64,000 nucleotides of DNA from Azadirachta indica (taxonomy: Eukaryota > Streptophyta > Magnoliopsida > Sapindales > Meliaceae): the NCBI GenBank assembly GCA_022749755.1, contig CM040444.1, forward strand, positions 8,738,774-8,802,773, read 5' to 3'. Every line of letters starts with the position of its first letter. Within the stretch, counting starts at the first letter, position 1. Made by a program: the position numbers and the translations under genes. A model generated the notes under the pieces. That model worked only from the letters and a program-made list of their open reading frames with translations, did not search any database and had not been told where the DNA came from. Shown here one piece after another: positions 11,067-23,029 of this stretch.

Positions 11067-11815
11067 GAAAGTTAAGATCGAGAAGTTCAACAGCAACAAC
11101 ATTTTTCCCCTTTGGCAAAAAAGAATGAAAGATTTTCTCATCCAACAAAAAGTTCACAAAGCTTTGTTGGACAAGGACAAAAGGCTGATAAAGTTACTGA
11201 TGAGGAGTGGAAGGATATGGATGAGACTGCAACTAACACCATTCACCTAAATGTGTTAGATAATATCTTGCAAAACATTGATTCTACGGAGTGCATAATT
11301 ACTAAAGAAACTTGGGACACTTTAGAGAGACTGTACATGCCGAAGAACCTCTCTAACAAGTTCTACTTGTGAAAGGAGTTGTATTAAATGTAGAAGCCTG
11401 AGAACATAGATATGTTGTAATACTTAAGCAACTTTAATGGTATAATCTCCATATTATCAAAGTTTAAAGTGAATTTCACTGAAGAGAAAAAATCTGTATT
11501 GTTGATGCCAATACTTCCGTCATCTTATGATCATCTTATTACAACCCTCACTTATGGAAAAGACACTCTGGAGTTTGAAGTTGTCTCTGTAACTTTAATT
11601 TCATTTGAAAAACAAAATAAAGTACAAATGGAGAATCACAAGTACTTGTTATTGACAATAGACAAAGAAACAAAAATCGAGGTGAAAGAAATCATAATGA
11701 CAAGTCCAAGGGGAGATCGAAATCAAAAGGCAAGAATTTCATCTGCTATCATTGTAGATTGCTAGGCCATGTAAAGAAGAATTGTCGAGCATTAAAACGA
11801 GAAGAATAGCAAAAT
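11067..11815 (+). pseudogene. Copia 1 gag
   Basis: Copia capsid protein (UBN2 type) remnant. The start gives KIEKFNSNN, PLWQKRMKDFL and KVHKALLDKDKR in one frame (11069-11180). A frameshift then moves to the frame open at 11112-11372 (DEEWKDMDE, LYMPKNLSNKFYL). After stops it continues at 11469-11765 with LLMPILPSSYDHLITTLTYGK. A CCHC zinc knuckle, CYHCRLLGHVKKNC, is readable near 11737-11790. At least two frameshifts and several stops disable it. Confidence 0.75.
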
Positions 11816-11816
11816 A

Positions 11817-14110
11817 GTGATAGAAAGAAAAAAAAATGACAACACAGCTAGAACAGCTACAAAGATCACGGATGTTTTGTTGCTTATTGATGAATGCTTA
11901 TATGTCAGTGATATTATGAATGAATGGGTGCTTGATTCAGGAGTTTTTCTCCACGTCACTCCAAATGCAGGAATATTTACTAATTACAAAGCTAGAGACA
12001 TTGGTTTAGTAAAGATGGAAAATTCATCCTACTTCAAAATTATTGGAATTAGAGATGATTGCATTGAAACTAATGCTAGTTGTCAATTGACATTAAAAGA
12101 TGTGAGACATGTTCTAGATTTACATCTCAATCTAATCTCGGTAAATGCTTTGGATAAATAAGGCTAACAAAATTATTTCAGCAATAGTAGATGGAATCTC
12201 TAAAAAAAAGTCGGTGATTGTTGCAAAACAGAAGTTTTGTTGTAGCTTGTATAAAACCCATAGGAAAGCTTGCGCCAACAACGTGAATGTAGTAGTTAAT
12301 CTTTCATCAAATTTATAGCATAAGCGGCTCGGCAATATAAGTACAAAAGGATTACAGATTCTTGCCAAAAAGAATTCCATTCTTTTTTAGAAAGATACTT
12401 CATTTAACCTTTGTGATTATTGTTTATTTGGTAAACAACATAGAGTTTCATTTGATAATCCCTCTAATAGAAAAGAAATTATATTAGAGCAAGTATATTA
12501 TAATGCATGTGGTCCTTTAAAAGTTGAATCGTTGGGCAGAGCTAAGTACATTGTGACATTTACAAATGATGTTTCTAAAAAGGTCAGACTGTATTTGTCA
12601 AAAACAAAAGATTAGGTGTTTTATATTTTTCAAAAGTATCATGCCATGGTAGAAAGAGAAAGTGGGAAGCCCTTAAAGTGCATTTGATCAAACAATAGAG
12701 GGGATTACACTTCTCAAGAGTTCAAAGATTATTGCTCTAAACATGGGATTCGACATGAGAAGACAATTCCTAGCACTCTTCAACACAATGGTGTATATGA
12801 ATGGATGAATTGCACCATCATTGAAAGAGTTAGAAGCATGCTGAAAATAGCCAAGTTATCAAAACCATTTTGGGGAGCAGCTGCCTCGGTTGCACGTCAC
12901 CTAATCAACAGATCTCCATCAATTTCGTTAGAGTTAAACATTACAGAGCGTATAGATTGGCAAAGATGTTTCTTATTCTCATTTAAAGGTATTTGGTTGA
13001 TGGCTTTTGTGCACATGCTAAAGGAACAAAGATTGAAGCTTGACAATAAGGACGTCTCATTTATCTTTATTCGATATGAAGATGAAGAATTCGAGTTCAG
13101 ATTTTGGGATTCAAAAAAGAAAAGAATTGTGAAAAGCAAAGATGTTGTCTTCTATGAAGATCAAACTATTGAAAATTTCAGAAAGGAGCAACAACTACAA
13201 ATATCCGCAATTGAAATAAATCCTCCTCAACAACAGGTGACAGATAAAGAATCAATAGAAGATGATGAAACTCAAATTCCACCTGATGATGATGAAGATA
13301 ATGATGTTAAAGATGAGTGGATACTTGAACAGTTCATGAAGAACGCTAAAACAATATCTGTACTTTTGGAGCACAGTTCACACTCTCTAAGAAGTTAAAT
13401 CCATCTCTTGGAAGAACAAAAGATGTTGGTCACTCCTTACTCTTCTTACTCTTCAACTGTTGGAAGTTTAATGTATACAATGGTTTGCACAAGGCCAAAT
13501 ATTGCTCATGCAGTTGGAGTTATGAGTAGATTCTTTGCAAATCCAAGAAAAGAACATTGGGAAGCTGTAAAGTAAATTTTTAGATATTTGAAGGGTACAT
13601 CCAAACAATGCTTGTGCTTTGGAAATGGAAAACCAATCTTGGCCAGTTATACAGATGCAATATGGCAAGTGATCTCGATGGTCGAAAATCTACATCTGGG
13701 TACTTGTTTACTTTTGTAGGGGCAGCCATTTCATGGCATTTCAAATTACAAAAATGTGTTGCTTTATCCACAACAGAAGCTAAGTATATTGCTATTACAG
13801 GAGCTGGAAAATAGATGTTGTGGCTAAAGATGTTCCTTCAAGACTTGGGATTGAAGCAAGATGGATATGTGGTTATTATGACAGTTAAAGTGCAATTGAT
13901 CACAGCAAGAACTTCCCCTACCACTATCAAACAAAGCAAATCGATGTCATATATCATTGGATTTGTGAAGCACTTGAAAAGAAGCTATTTCATGTACGGA
14001 AAATTCACACCAACAAAAATGTGGCAGATATGTTAACAAAGCTGATTCCTCAATATAAACTTGAGTTGTATTCCAAGCGTGCTAGGATGAGTTTTCGATG
14101 ATGAAGACTA
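11817..14110 (+). pseudogene. Copia 1 pol: protease, integrase and RNase H, no RT
   Basis: Protease: WVLDSGVFLHVTP near 11926-11964. Integrase: the zinc-finger region is near 12410-12450 and the core follows at 12500-12900. Both catalytic Asp positions are changed to Asn (YYNACGPLKVESLG and SNNRGDYTS), while the Glu region (QHNGVYEWMN) remains. A 197-codon stretch (12805-13398) covers the integrase end and the acidic linker that normally leads into RT. From 13420 the sequence is already RNase H (TVGSLMYTMVCTRPNIAHAVG, IFRYLKGTSK, and ALSTTEAKYIA at 13765), so RT was deleted. Stops within RNase H confirm a pseudogene. Confidence 0.8.
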
Positions 14111-14151
14111 TAGCCCAATTCTTCTCCTCATGGGCTGAAAAAAGGGAGAAT

Positions 14152-14681
14152 TGATTGGTATTTTTCAACCCATTTCGGTGTATGTCAAACATGTAGGTTG
14201 AGTCTTTCAACCAAAATTCAGGTGCATGTGGGTGAGCTTGACTAAAAATTTCTTGAAGAAGAAAATACTATGATCATGGATCAAAGATTTCAACAAGTTT
14301 GAAATTGAGGATATCGGTGCAGCGTTTGAAGGCTTAATTAATGCCTAAAACCCTTTTCCTCTTCACTATAAATTGGAGGCTTTTGATTCCTCAGAAATAA
14401 GGTACAAAAAGTAAGAAAAAATAGAGAGTGAAAGTGAGGGAGAGAAGAGAGAATTTCAAAATAATTTTGTATTTTTTTGAGTGTGTTCCTCAACTTTTGT
14501 TGTAACATTTGAAAGATTTTGTTATACCCACTTTTTAATATAGTGGAGATCTTTTTTACATGGGTTGTTTACTGTCACCTCATAATTTTTCCTTTTAAAA
14601 TGTCTTACATGTTAAAAAATATTGATGCCTCCCTGTTAATTTTATTTTTATTATTTCTACTGTGTTTAATTTTTCCCAACA
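14152..14681 (+). repeat. Copia 1 3' LTR
   Basis: Direct repeat of 10188-10711, beginning TGATTGGTATTTTTC and ending CCCAACA. It keeps a TATA-like CTATAAATTGG at 14366-14376. It is preceded by the polypurine tract at about 14138-14150. Confidence 0.85.
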
Positions 14682-15184
14682 GTTGATGTTCGTAAAAAGT
14701 CTTAATTAATCCACTTTATATATATTATACATGCATTAAAAAAAAAGTAACAGAGATTTTTATATTCATTAATCTAATTTAAAACCCGTATAATATATGA
14801 CAACAAATTAGTATGACCAGGAAATCTATAATATACATATATTTATATATATATACAGACACACACACATACACATGCATGCATGGCTTTTCGATCAGCA
14901 CAAATTAGTAGCTAATTAATTAATTAGGTGGTTTGACTATTCTTTGCTAATCGAGGTGCTTGAAATTCAATTCAATAAGTAGAATTTTGACCAATTTTAT
15001 TGAATATGCACAAATATTGACATATTAATTATATAAAATATATCATTTTACGATTTAATCTAATTAACATATTAAAAACATATTATTTTATAATGTAATT
15101 TTAAAAAATAATATATTTGTCACTAAAATATAGGAGAAGCATTTTCACACCCTGATACATGCCAAAAAGTACTAATGTGAGTTA
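14682..15184. other. AT-rich spacer
   Basis: No gene visible. Simple repeats occur at about 14835-14882 (TATA, then CA and CATG runs). Confidence 0.4.
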
Positions 15185-16110
15185 GGGATAGTAATTGAAG
15201 AGTAATAGCGCTTCGAATGATATGTTGCCAAATGAAATGACAATTAACTTCAATGTGTTTGATGCGTTCATGAAAAACATCATTGTGAGAAATTTGAATA
15301 GCGCTACGATTATCGCAAGCCAAAGGAGTAGGACCGAATTGATGAACTCCCATATTGCTAAGTAACCAACAAAGCCAAGTAATCTCTTGGGCAGTATCTG
15401 CAAGAGCATGGTATTCAGCTTCTATACTAGACCTAACAACAACAGTCTCTTTCTTACATCGCTAAGAGACAAGAGAATCCCCTAGAAAAAGATAAAGTCC
15501 TGTGGTACAGTGTTGATCAGTTAAATCACCGACCCAATCTGCATCGGAAAAGGCAAGTAACTTTAGAGAGGAATGAGCAGAGAAATGAAGTGCATGAAAA
15601 AGGGTACCTTTGATATATCTGAGAATGTGAAGAACAACTGCATAGTGAGTAGACCGGGAAGCAAACATGTATTGGCTCACAATATAAACAGCATAAGAGA
15701 TGTCAGAATGGGTAACTGTGAGATAGACTAAGCTACCAACCAATTGTCGATAAAGAGTGGCATCATCAAGTAGAACCCCATCTAGTGGTGTGAGCTTGGC
15801 ATTTGGTTTAAACGGAGTAGAGGTGACTTTATTATCTGTTAAACCAGCACGAACAAGAAGATCGGATGCATATTTAGCTCGAGTAAGATAATAATCATCA
15901 GAATCAGAGAGCACCTTTAATCCAAGAAAATAATTCAGATGACCAAAATCCTTCATCTCAAATTGTTGTTGAAGGGAAGTCTTAAGAGTAGTTATGTCGT
16001 CACCATCATCTCTAGTAATGATCATATCATCCACGTAAAGCAATAAAAGAATGTAACCACAATCTGTATGTCGAATAAGGAGACTGTGTTGTGAGAGTTG
16101 AAATGGAAAC
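15185..16110 (-). pseudogene. Copia 2 RT end and RNase H
   Basis: The 194-codon stretch 15462-16043 starts with the RT catalytic motif (MLYVDDMII), then QQFEMKDFGHLNYFLGL, AKYASDLL, DATLYRQLVGSLVYL and the RNase H entry SDADWVGD. A TAG replaces Trp just after SLVS (about 15459), and the frame continues as KKETVVVRSSIEAEYHALADT and LACDNRSAIQISHN. After about 15190 it runs into unrelated sequence. RT upstream of the YVDD box is missing. Confidence 0.8.
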
Positions 16111-16505
16111 CAAGTTGCTAAATAGTGCTACACAACCAAGTAGCCACAATCTCTAGTAATGCGTCCATGATGGATTTTAACTAACTCAAATCTATGCTTC
16201 ATAAGATAAATCCAAGTATAATGGGAATGATCATTTATGAAAATAACAAAATACTTAGAGCCTCATATCGTAGTAGTAAGCGAGAGACCCCAGATATCAG
16301 AATGAACTAGATCAAATAGAGCATGAGAAATATAATCACTATGATAAAAAGGAAAAGTAGTTTGTTTTGCTAGATGGCATGATACACAATCAATATGATC
16401 CTGTGATACAGCTCCCAAAATACCAATAGAAACTAATGAACGAAGACAATTAGGTGATATATGACCTAGACAACAATGCCAAAAACTTAAAGAAGGAACT
16501 AAAGT
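16111..16505 (-). pseudogene. Copia 2 integrase N-terminal region
   Basis: The minus-strand translation gives the gag-pre-integrase zinc-binding block (FWHCCLGHISPNCLRSLVS, then CVSCHLAKQTTFPF) and the start of the core (HALFDLVHSDIWG with the first catalytic Asp, then GSKYFVIFINDHSHYTW). It breaks off near 16120, so the second Asp and the Glu are deleted. A stop lies in the core, in place of a Gly of the family. Confidence 0.75.
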
Positions 16506-17864
16506 TATAGATGTAGCAAGCCGGGAATCGAAGAGATAACTGGATTGAAGGTGAACACTGATGAGCTCAAACAGTTTTTTAATTTTATGGCCTGTCCCAA
16601 GTGTCTAACTTGTCTTCAGATCTTGCCCATAACAAATAGAAGCAGTGAAAAGAACTTGAAGACCAAGATCACACAATTGTCCAACAAACAAAAGATTGAG
16701 GGTAAGGTTAGGAATAAGAAAAGTATCAGGTAATGAGAGGTGGGATAAAGAGACATGACCTAGATGACTAACATGCACGGTGGATCCATTGGCAGTTTGA
16801 ATAATAGATAAAGTGGGTGGAGTAGATTTAGAAGAAACTAGAGTAAAATCTATAGTTATATGATTACAACAAGTAGAGTCAAAATACCAAGAAGATGTAC
16901 TTGAGGGAACTGGTGAAGTAGTAATGGAAGGATTACCGAATTGTTGTAAAAGTTGATGAAGTAGGGATGCGAAATCTTGTGTGATAAGAGATGTGGTGGT
17001 AGAGCAGTCATCAATAACAGTAACAAATAGTTGAGGAGTAGGCTTTAGTTTCACTTTGCTTGGATAATCTTTCTCAAAATGCTTGGGACCAACTTTTTGA
17101 AAAATCTTACATGGCCTAGTAGGATAATTAAGAACCAAGTGTCTAACCTCATGACAATACTTACAGGTACGAGTATCATAAGAGACTGATAGAGTAGCCA
17201 AAGCAGTATCAGTGCAAGGTGGATAGAGTGGTGTAAGATGGGTTTCTCCTGAGACAAGCATGTCAATTGCCTCATCAAGAGTAGGCAGTGGTTTCTAGTG
17301 AAGAAGTGTGGCTCAAGTAGGCTAAAAATCATCTTGCAAGGCCATAAGAAACATCATTAACCTTTGCTGGTCCCTATAGACTGCAAATTTCTCTGCATAT
17401 TCAGAGTTTGTCCATTTAGGCTATGAGAGTGATAACTGATCCCATAAAAACTGCATCTGAGAATGAAAGTCATAGATAGTTTGACTGGAGTCTTGACGCA
17501 TCTGATGAAATTTGCAAAGAATCTAGTACTGATGTGACAAATCAGTGGCAGTTTAGCGATGGGCAAGGAAATCCCATAATGCTTTGACTATGTCAAATCT
17601 TCCAAACTGCAAGTGAATAGACAGAACAGAAGTATTCCGAAACCAAGTAATGATCTGATGATTTTTGCTATCCCATTCTTCCAATTGATTAGCAAACTTC
17701 TTATCAGTCTCAGTTTCTATTTTAACAGGTTCAGTAACATGACCAATGACATAGAGCCCTAATCGTCGTCCCTTAAGAAAGCTAGACATAGCTTGAGCCA
17801 ATAATACATAATTATACCCATCTAATTCAATGTGAATAAGGTAAGAAATATCTAATTTATCCAT
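16506..17864 (-). pseudogene. Copia 2 gag and protease
   Basis: Gag starts at the ATG at 17862-17864 (MDKLDISYLIHIELDGYNYVLLAQAM would be the N-terminal reading, given here only to 17864-17790) and continues through WDSKNHQIITWF and FGRFDIVKALWDFL. Frameshifts separate the pieces 17553-17864, 17357-17566 and 16605-17261. The last contains a zinc knuckle (CKYCHEVRHLVLNY, its final Cys lost) and the protease region with WYFDSTCCNHITIDF, where the active-site DSG reads DST. Confidence 0.7.
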
Positions 17865-18062
17865 GATACAATTGAATACACGACAGTAACCAGAAAATAA
17901 ATTACCAATTTACGAAATTGGACGTGAGTTCTATTAGCTAACCGGTGGCCGGAAAATAACAATGGTCACCAAAGAAACACTGAACGAAGGCTAGGGAAGC
18001 GAATAAGACTGAATGAAGGCTGGCGATCGGCGAAAAATGATCAGAAAGGTTATATTTAGGTA
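17865..18062 (-). other. Copia 2 5' leader
   Basis: Non-coding sequence upstream of the copia 2 gag start. It has no visible PBS or LTR and ends where TNL leucine-rich-repeat coding begins, so the 5' LTR has been lost. Confidence 0.5.
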
Positions 18063-18737
18063 GAATTGCAATCAAAGAACTGCCTTCATCCATCGAGAAT
18101 CAATCAAAACTAATCACGTTAAGTCTTTGTTTATGTTCAAGGCTTGAACAGCCTTCAACAAGCGTATGAAAGTTGAAATCTCTTGTAAATCTTTATCTCT
18201 ATGGTTGCTCAAATCTTCAAAGATTGCCTGACGAACTTGGGAATTTAGAAGCTGTGAAGAATCTGTTTGTTAATGGAACTGCTATAAAAGAAGTACCATC
18301 ATCAATTGTATGTTTGAACGACCTTTGTGAATTAAGGTTCAATGGGTTGAGGGATCATGAGCAAATATGTTACGTATTGCCTATTTTATTGTCTTCATAT
18401 TGCTCTCGTAATCTTACCTATCTAAAACTAAGTGACTGTGGCATCACAGAGTTACTTGAAAGTCTTAGGCAATTATCCTCACTAGAAAAATCGAATCAAG
18501 AAAAAAATTAATTTTGAGAGAATACTGGAAAGCATTATATAAACATTTCTATGTTGGAGAGACTCAACCTAAGCTATTGCGAGAGGCTTTAATCCTTGCC
18601 AAAGCTTCCGTACAGTCTGCAATACATGGATGCAAATCATTGCACGTCCCGTGAAGCATTAGTAGGCTTAACAAATTCATTTGATATTTTGACGCCATTT
18701 TTATATCAATAGTTCTTTAACTTGGAAAATTGTTATA
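18063..18737 (+). pseudogene. TNL resistance-gene fragment: leucine-rich repeats
   Basis: In intact genes this region lies after the TIR and NB-ARC domains and forms the LRR sensor part. Readable pieces: AIKELPSSIEN and LITLSLCLCSRLE (18068-18150), a TGA, then SLVNLYLYGCSNLQRLPDEL, FVNGTAIKEVPSSIVCL and NLTYLKLSDCGITEL (to 18511). After frameshifts come LERLNLSYCERL, LQYMDANHCTSREAL and SFDILTPFLYQ near 18540-18708. TIR and NB-ARC are absent. Copia sequences abut it on both sides: copia 2 at 18062 and copia 3 at about 18738. The rest of the gene resumes at 22246. Confidence 0.85.
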
Positions 18738-20000
18738 AATTGATACTTCTTGCAAGGATATTAGAATCAGCACAATGAAAATAAGGATGCATGATGGAGC
18801 TGTTAGAACATTGGGTAATGTATGGCATATTCCTAAGTTGAAGAAAAACATGATCTTCTTAGAAACATTAAATTCATTAGGCTACAATTTCCCTACGAAA
18901 GATGAATTACTTAAAGTCTACAAAGGAGATCTTATAGTAATGAAAGGAGAGAAAATTGAGAACTTGTACAAGCTATTAGGAGATACTATTTCAGGTAGAG
19001 TTACTGTTGCCACACATATTGAACCTAGCAATGATAATACCGAATTATGGCATATGCAATTAGGACATTTCAACAAACGTGAATTATAGGAGTTACATAA
19101 AAGGAACCTTTTAAGCGGTGTGCTGATATGCAAATTGGAATTTTGCAAATTCTGTACTATGGGAAAGTAGAACAAGGTCAACTGCAACACTTCGTCTCAC
19201 ATTAACAAAGCTACTCTTGATTATGTTCATACTAATGTATGGGGACTGTCACTAGTTGCATCATATAGATATTTTAATTATTTCATCAATTTCATTGATG
19301 ATTATTTTATAAAGGTTTAGGTGTACTTCACGAAGCACAAATTTGAGGAGTTCAACTCTTTCAAGTAATGAAAGGCTAGGGTAGAAAACTAGACTAGCAA
19401 AAAGTTAAAGTACATCAAAAGCGACAATGGGACCAAGTAAAAGGAAAGTTCCTTTCTATAATTCTATAGAAATGAAGGTATTACTCGACATTTTATAGTA
19501 AATAAGGCTACGCAATAGAATGGAGTCGATAAAAGAAACTTAATTAATCGGTCCCCATGTTCAAAAATAAATTTCAAAGTCCCGAGGAGGTTTGGAAACA
19601 AGCCAATCAACTACACCAATTTATGTATGTTTAGATATCAAGCAATATCATGCATGTACCAAATGATGAATGTATGAAGTTATAAGTGAAGTCAAAGAAA
19701 TGTATCTTTCTCAGCTACCCAAAAGGTATAAAAGAGTATATGCTTTGGGACCCAGAATCAAATAAGAAAGTCATTAGTAGAGATGCTGTTTTTGATACAG
19801 CTAGCATGCTGAAGAAAGAAGATTTGAAGCAGACTTCTATTGAAAAGCAAGATAGGAAATCAATAACTGAGGTGGAGTTGAGACAGCGACAAACTCCACT
19901 ACAAAAAGATCAAGATCCAATGATGTTCAAGAAAAGCACTAAGAAGAGCCATATTTACTTGCTAGAGATAGAGAAAGGCACACCACCAAAGCACTTATAA
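18738..20000 (+). pseudogene. Copia 3 protease end, integrase and linker
   Basis: Codons from about 18748 read CKDIRISTMKIRMHDG, the copia protease C-terminal region, then LGNVWHIPKLKKNMI and the pre-integrase block ELWHMQLGHFNKREL (stop at 19087-19089). The integrase core is degraded by many stops (FINFIDDYF near 19290; KYIKSDNGTK near 19410-19440). 19686-20000 is open and covers the linker into RT (KKCIFLSYPKGIKEYMLWDP, VISRDAVFD). Confidence 0.75.
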
Positions 20001-21560
20001 GGTATAGATTTGAAGATATAGTGTCATTTGCATTATTCTTTAAGAGCGACAACCCATTTAATTTCAAAAAAACAATTCAAGCAAAGGATGGTAATAATTG
20101 GTTAGTAGCTATGAAAGAATAAATGGAGTCACTTAAAAGGAATCGTACTTGGGAACTAGTAAAATTAAGTAAGGGAAAAAAGGCTATATGGTGCAAATGG
20201 ATTTTCAAAAAGAAAGAAGCAATCACAAAAAATAAAAGAGAAAAGTATAAAACTTGACTAGTTGCTAAAAGATACTCACAAAAAGAAGTATAAACTACAA
20301 TGAAATTTTCTCTCTAGTGGTGAAGCATACTTTTATATGAGTTATCTTATTGATTTTGGCAATTTGGAGTTGGAGCAACTAAATGTAAAAACTGCTTTCT
20401 TACATGAGAGCTAGAGGAGCAAATTTTTACGTAACAACTTGAAGGTTTTAAAGAACCAGGCAAGGAAGGGCTCATGTGTAGATCGAAGAAATCCTTATAT
20501 GAATTAAAATAATGTTATAAGCAATTTGATATTTTTATGGTTCATATAGGTATACTCACTATGAGCATAATTGTTGTGTCTATTTCAAAAAATTATAGAT
20601 GGTTCTTTCATTTATCTAACGCTTTATGTTGATGATATGTTGATTGTTGATAAAACTAAATCTCACATTTCTAAGCTCAAGAACATGTTGAGTACTACAT
20701 TTGAAATGAAGGATCTTAGAGTTGTTAAGAAGATACTTGATATGGAAATCATTAGAGATAGGAAAGCTAGAAAGCTATAGCTCACTTAGAAGAATTATGT
20801 GAAGAGAGTTATAGAGAAGTTTAGCATGCTCAATGTTAAACTTGTGAAGATCCCATTAGAAGCACACTTTTAATTGTCTTTAGATCTTGACTCGAAGACA
20901 AAGGATAAGATGGAGTACATGGCTGGAGTATCTTATGCAAATGCCATAGGATGCCTGATGTACATAATAGTATACACTAGACTAGGCATTTCACAAGCAG
21001 TCAATGTGGTAGCAAATACATGGCAAATTCAAAAAAAAGAGCATTGGAATATGGTAAAGTGGATTTTTAGATATCTTGCTGGCAAAATCAATTATGAATT
21101 GTTATATGATCAAAAATCAACTTCTAGTAAGGTAATCAGATATGTTGATTCAAACTATGTAGGAGATCTTGATAATAGAAGATTTCTTACAAGATCTCTG
21201 ACCGGCTATGCTTTCAAGTTTGGAGAATGATTGATTTTATGGAAATCTATCCTACAATCTACAATTGCTCTTTCTACTACTAAAGTAGAGTATATGACAA
21301 CTGTTAAAGTAGGAGAAGAAGCTTTATGGTTGAACGGTCTAATTGAGGGACTTGGTTTCAAGCAAGATGTTGCTTAATTGGAAGTGATAGTCAAAACGCT
21401 ATATTTTTTGTCAAGAATTAAGTATTCACGTGAGGTCAAAACATATAAATGTCCAATATTATAAAATTAGAGAATGGATTGCCTCTAAATAAAATTTGTT
21501 TGTCGAAGGTCCACACAAAAGAGAATGTAGCTGATATATTGACCAAGCCAGTTTTTACAA
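20001..21560 (+). pseudogene. Copia 3 reverse transcriptase and RNase H
   Basis: RT start: NWLVAMKE, a stop, MESLKRNRTWELVKL, KAIWCKWIFKKKE (20090-20215); many stops follow. The catalytic box LYVDDMLIV is readable at 20621-20647, with FEMKDL following. RNase H: GCLMYIIVYTRLGISQAV, YVDSNYVGDLDNRR (to 21230), and a TIALSTTKVEYM segment near 21262. A VADILTKP ending is near 21529. Frame changes and stops throughout rule out function. Confidence 0.8.
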
Positions 21561-21651
21561 AAAATTTCAAATAGTACTTGGACTTATTGCAAGTCACCTT
21601 ATATTGAGATATCACCACTGATGATGCTATAGACACTATCAAATTGAAAGA

Positions 21652-22245
21652 TATATTGGAATTATGGCTCTTTTTCAATTTGAAATTTAAAATTTGAAAT
21701 TTAAAGCATTAATAAGATGATGGCAATAGTTGGTGAAGAAAAAAATATTGGTAATATGCATGGACGTAAGTGCCTACCTTAAATTAGCTAAATTTTGTTG
21801 ACAATTTTGGCCCTCAAGTAGCCTATAAATAGAGGTCTAATTCATTTGTAATGGCATCAATTAAGAGAGAGCTCAAATTTTAAGAGAGAATCCGGTTACA
21901 CTTGGTTTTGAGGTTGAAGATTAGGAGTTTTTTATTCGGATACCTCATTTTATAAGATTTACAGGTTTACATAAAGTATCTGTAAGTTTTCATTTGAGTC
22001 CACCAAAATTTGTGAATATTTGTATATTATACCTAAATTATATATTATCTTTCAATTAATTTTAGTGAATTATTTAAAGTACCTATGAACATAGATAATA
22101 TTTACTGAATGTTGTTAAATTTTTGTGTTTTTTACCTTATATTATTGCATGTTGGCCAATATTGTCATTATTTAAAATTTTTAATTATTATATTTTATAA
22201 GTTTTTTATTTTAGAGAAATTATCGAATCTTCAAATTTTCCAACA
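21652..22245 (+). repeat. Copia 3 3' LTR
   Basis: Inferred from a degenerate boundary (GATATATTGGAATTATGGC near 21649, where this lineage has a purine tract then TTGGAATTATGG) and the CA end at 22245. It contains a TATA box, CCTATAAATAGAGG, at 21822-21835. No partner LTR remains in the window. Confidence 0.6.
21822..21835 (+). promoter_or_regulatory. TATA box in the copia 3 LTR
   Basis: CCTATAAATAGAGG is a textbook plant TATA element, placed mid-LTR where U3 promoters of copia LTRs lie. Confidence 0.55.
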
Positions 22246-22522
22246 AGAACACATACATTTGGGTTACATATTCACAATCTGGTTTAGTATAGGTACATTT
22301 GGTCACATTTACTAGGTCTTCATCCAATTCTATTTTAAAAAGCTTTTTAGAGAATGTATAGACTGTTGTGGGGTGATGAAAAAATGTGGGATCCGTTTAT
22401 TGTGCTCAGAAGATATTGGGGAATCAATGAAACATTGCAGCAGAAAAATGAAGTTTCAACAAGTTGAAGACGAAGAAGAGGAGCATCTGCAACCTAAGAG
22501 ATTGAAATATTCAACAATTTGA
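22246..22522 (+). pseudogene. TNL resistance-gene fragment: C-terminal C-JID region
   Basis: The post-LRR (C-JID) end of a TNL gene resumes directly after the copia 3 LTR: HIHLGYIFTIW, a TAG in place of a codon before VFIQFYFK, then CCGVMKKCGIRLLCSEDIGES (the conserved KCG-RLL block), and a C-terminal acidic and basic tail (EDEEEEHLQPKRLKYSTI) stopping at 22520-22522. With 18063-18737 it is the same disrupted gene, split by copia 3. Confidence 0.8.
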
Positions 22523-23029
22523 AAACAATTAAATTGGCATTCAAGTCTCCAATTTCTCAGAATTTGTTGTACTTAATTTCGTACAGGCAGTCACTTTGGC
22601 TTGTTAGATCATTCGAATGAAATAAGAGTAGCTGCTGAATGATACCTTTTGAAAATAAAAGTCCAAGCCTTTACTGAATTTGGGTATAAATGATTGTTGC
22701 TAGGAGTTATGGGTATAAATAAAAAGTAAAAAGGTTTGGCCACTGCAATAATTTATTTATTTATTTATTTATTTTGAAATATTATACATCACATGGATTC
22801 GGGAGATCTTAATGCCCAGCCCAACAGCAAGCAGCCCGACCATTAAGGTAACTTACTTGTCAAAATATGTAAATAAATATATTTAACCAAATATCCATAT
22901 TTAATTTATTATGAGCATATTATTTTTGAATTGTTATTGTTCCTATAAATTGTTATTATTTCATATTAAATAAATAATTAAATTTAAATTATCTTAAATT
23001 TTAAATTATTATATTATATAATATAAAAT
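22523..23029. other. Former 3' flank of the TNL gene
   Basis: No coding sequence is supported. A TTTA run lies at 22752-22772, and AT-rich sequence follows. Confidence 0.35.

Larger units (their letters stand above)
10188..14681 (+). mobile_element. Copia element with both LTRs, non-autonomous (copia 1)
   Basis: LTRs of about 524 and 530 bases (10188-10711 and 14152-14681) flank gag, protease, integrase and RNase H remnants in order on the plus strand. The 5-base flanks are GTAGA (10183-10187) and GTTGA (14682-14686), a target duplication with one mismatch. The PBS is TGGTATCAAAGC at 10714-10725 (initiator tRNA-Met type), and the polypurine tract AAAAAAGGGAGAA precedes the 3' LTR. The RT domain is deleted, and stops and frameshifts occur throughout. 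No other element interrupts it, so it is younger than the Athila debris to its left. Confidence 0.85.
15185..18062 (-). mobile_element. Truncated copia element inside a TNL remnant (copia 2)
   Basis: Minus-strand order from high to low coordinates: leader, gag, zinc knuckle, protease, integrase N-terminal part, RT C-terminal part, RNase H. Both ends are missing: at the 5' side the leader stops where TNL coding resumes (18063), and at the 3' side homology with copia 5 ends at about 15190, within RNase H. An internal deletion near 16100 joins integrase to the end of RT. It is the same lineage as the fragment at 51400-53028. Confidence 0.8.
18738..22245 (+). mobile_element. 5'-truncated copia element inserted in the TNL remnant (copia 3)
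   Basis: It starts abruptly in the protease region, without 5' LTR or gag, and continues through integrase, RT and RNase H to a 3' LTR ending TTTTCCAACA at 22245. TNL coding resumes on the next base, so the 3' junction is the original insertion site. The left side must have been deleted later or during insertion. Confidence 0.8.
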
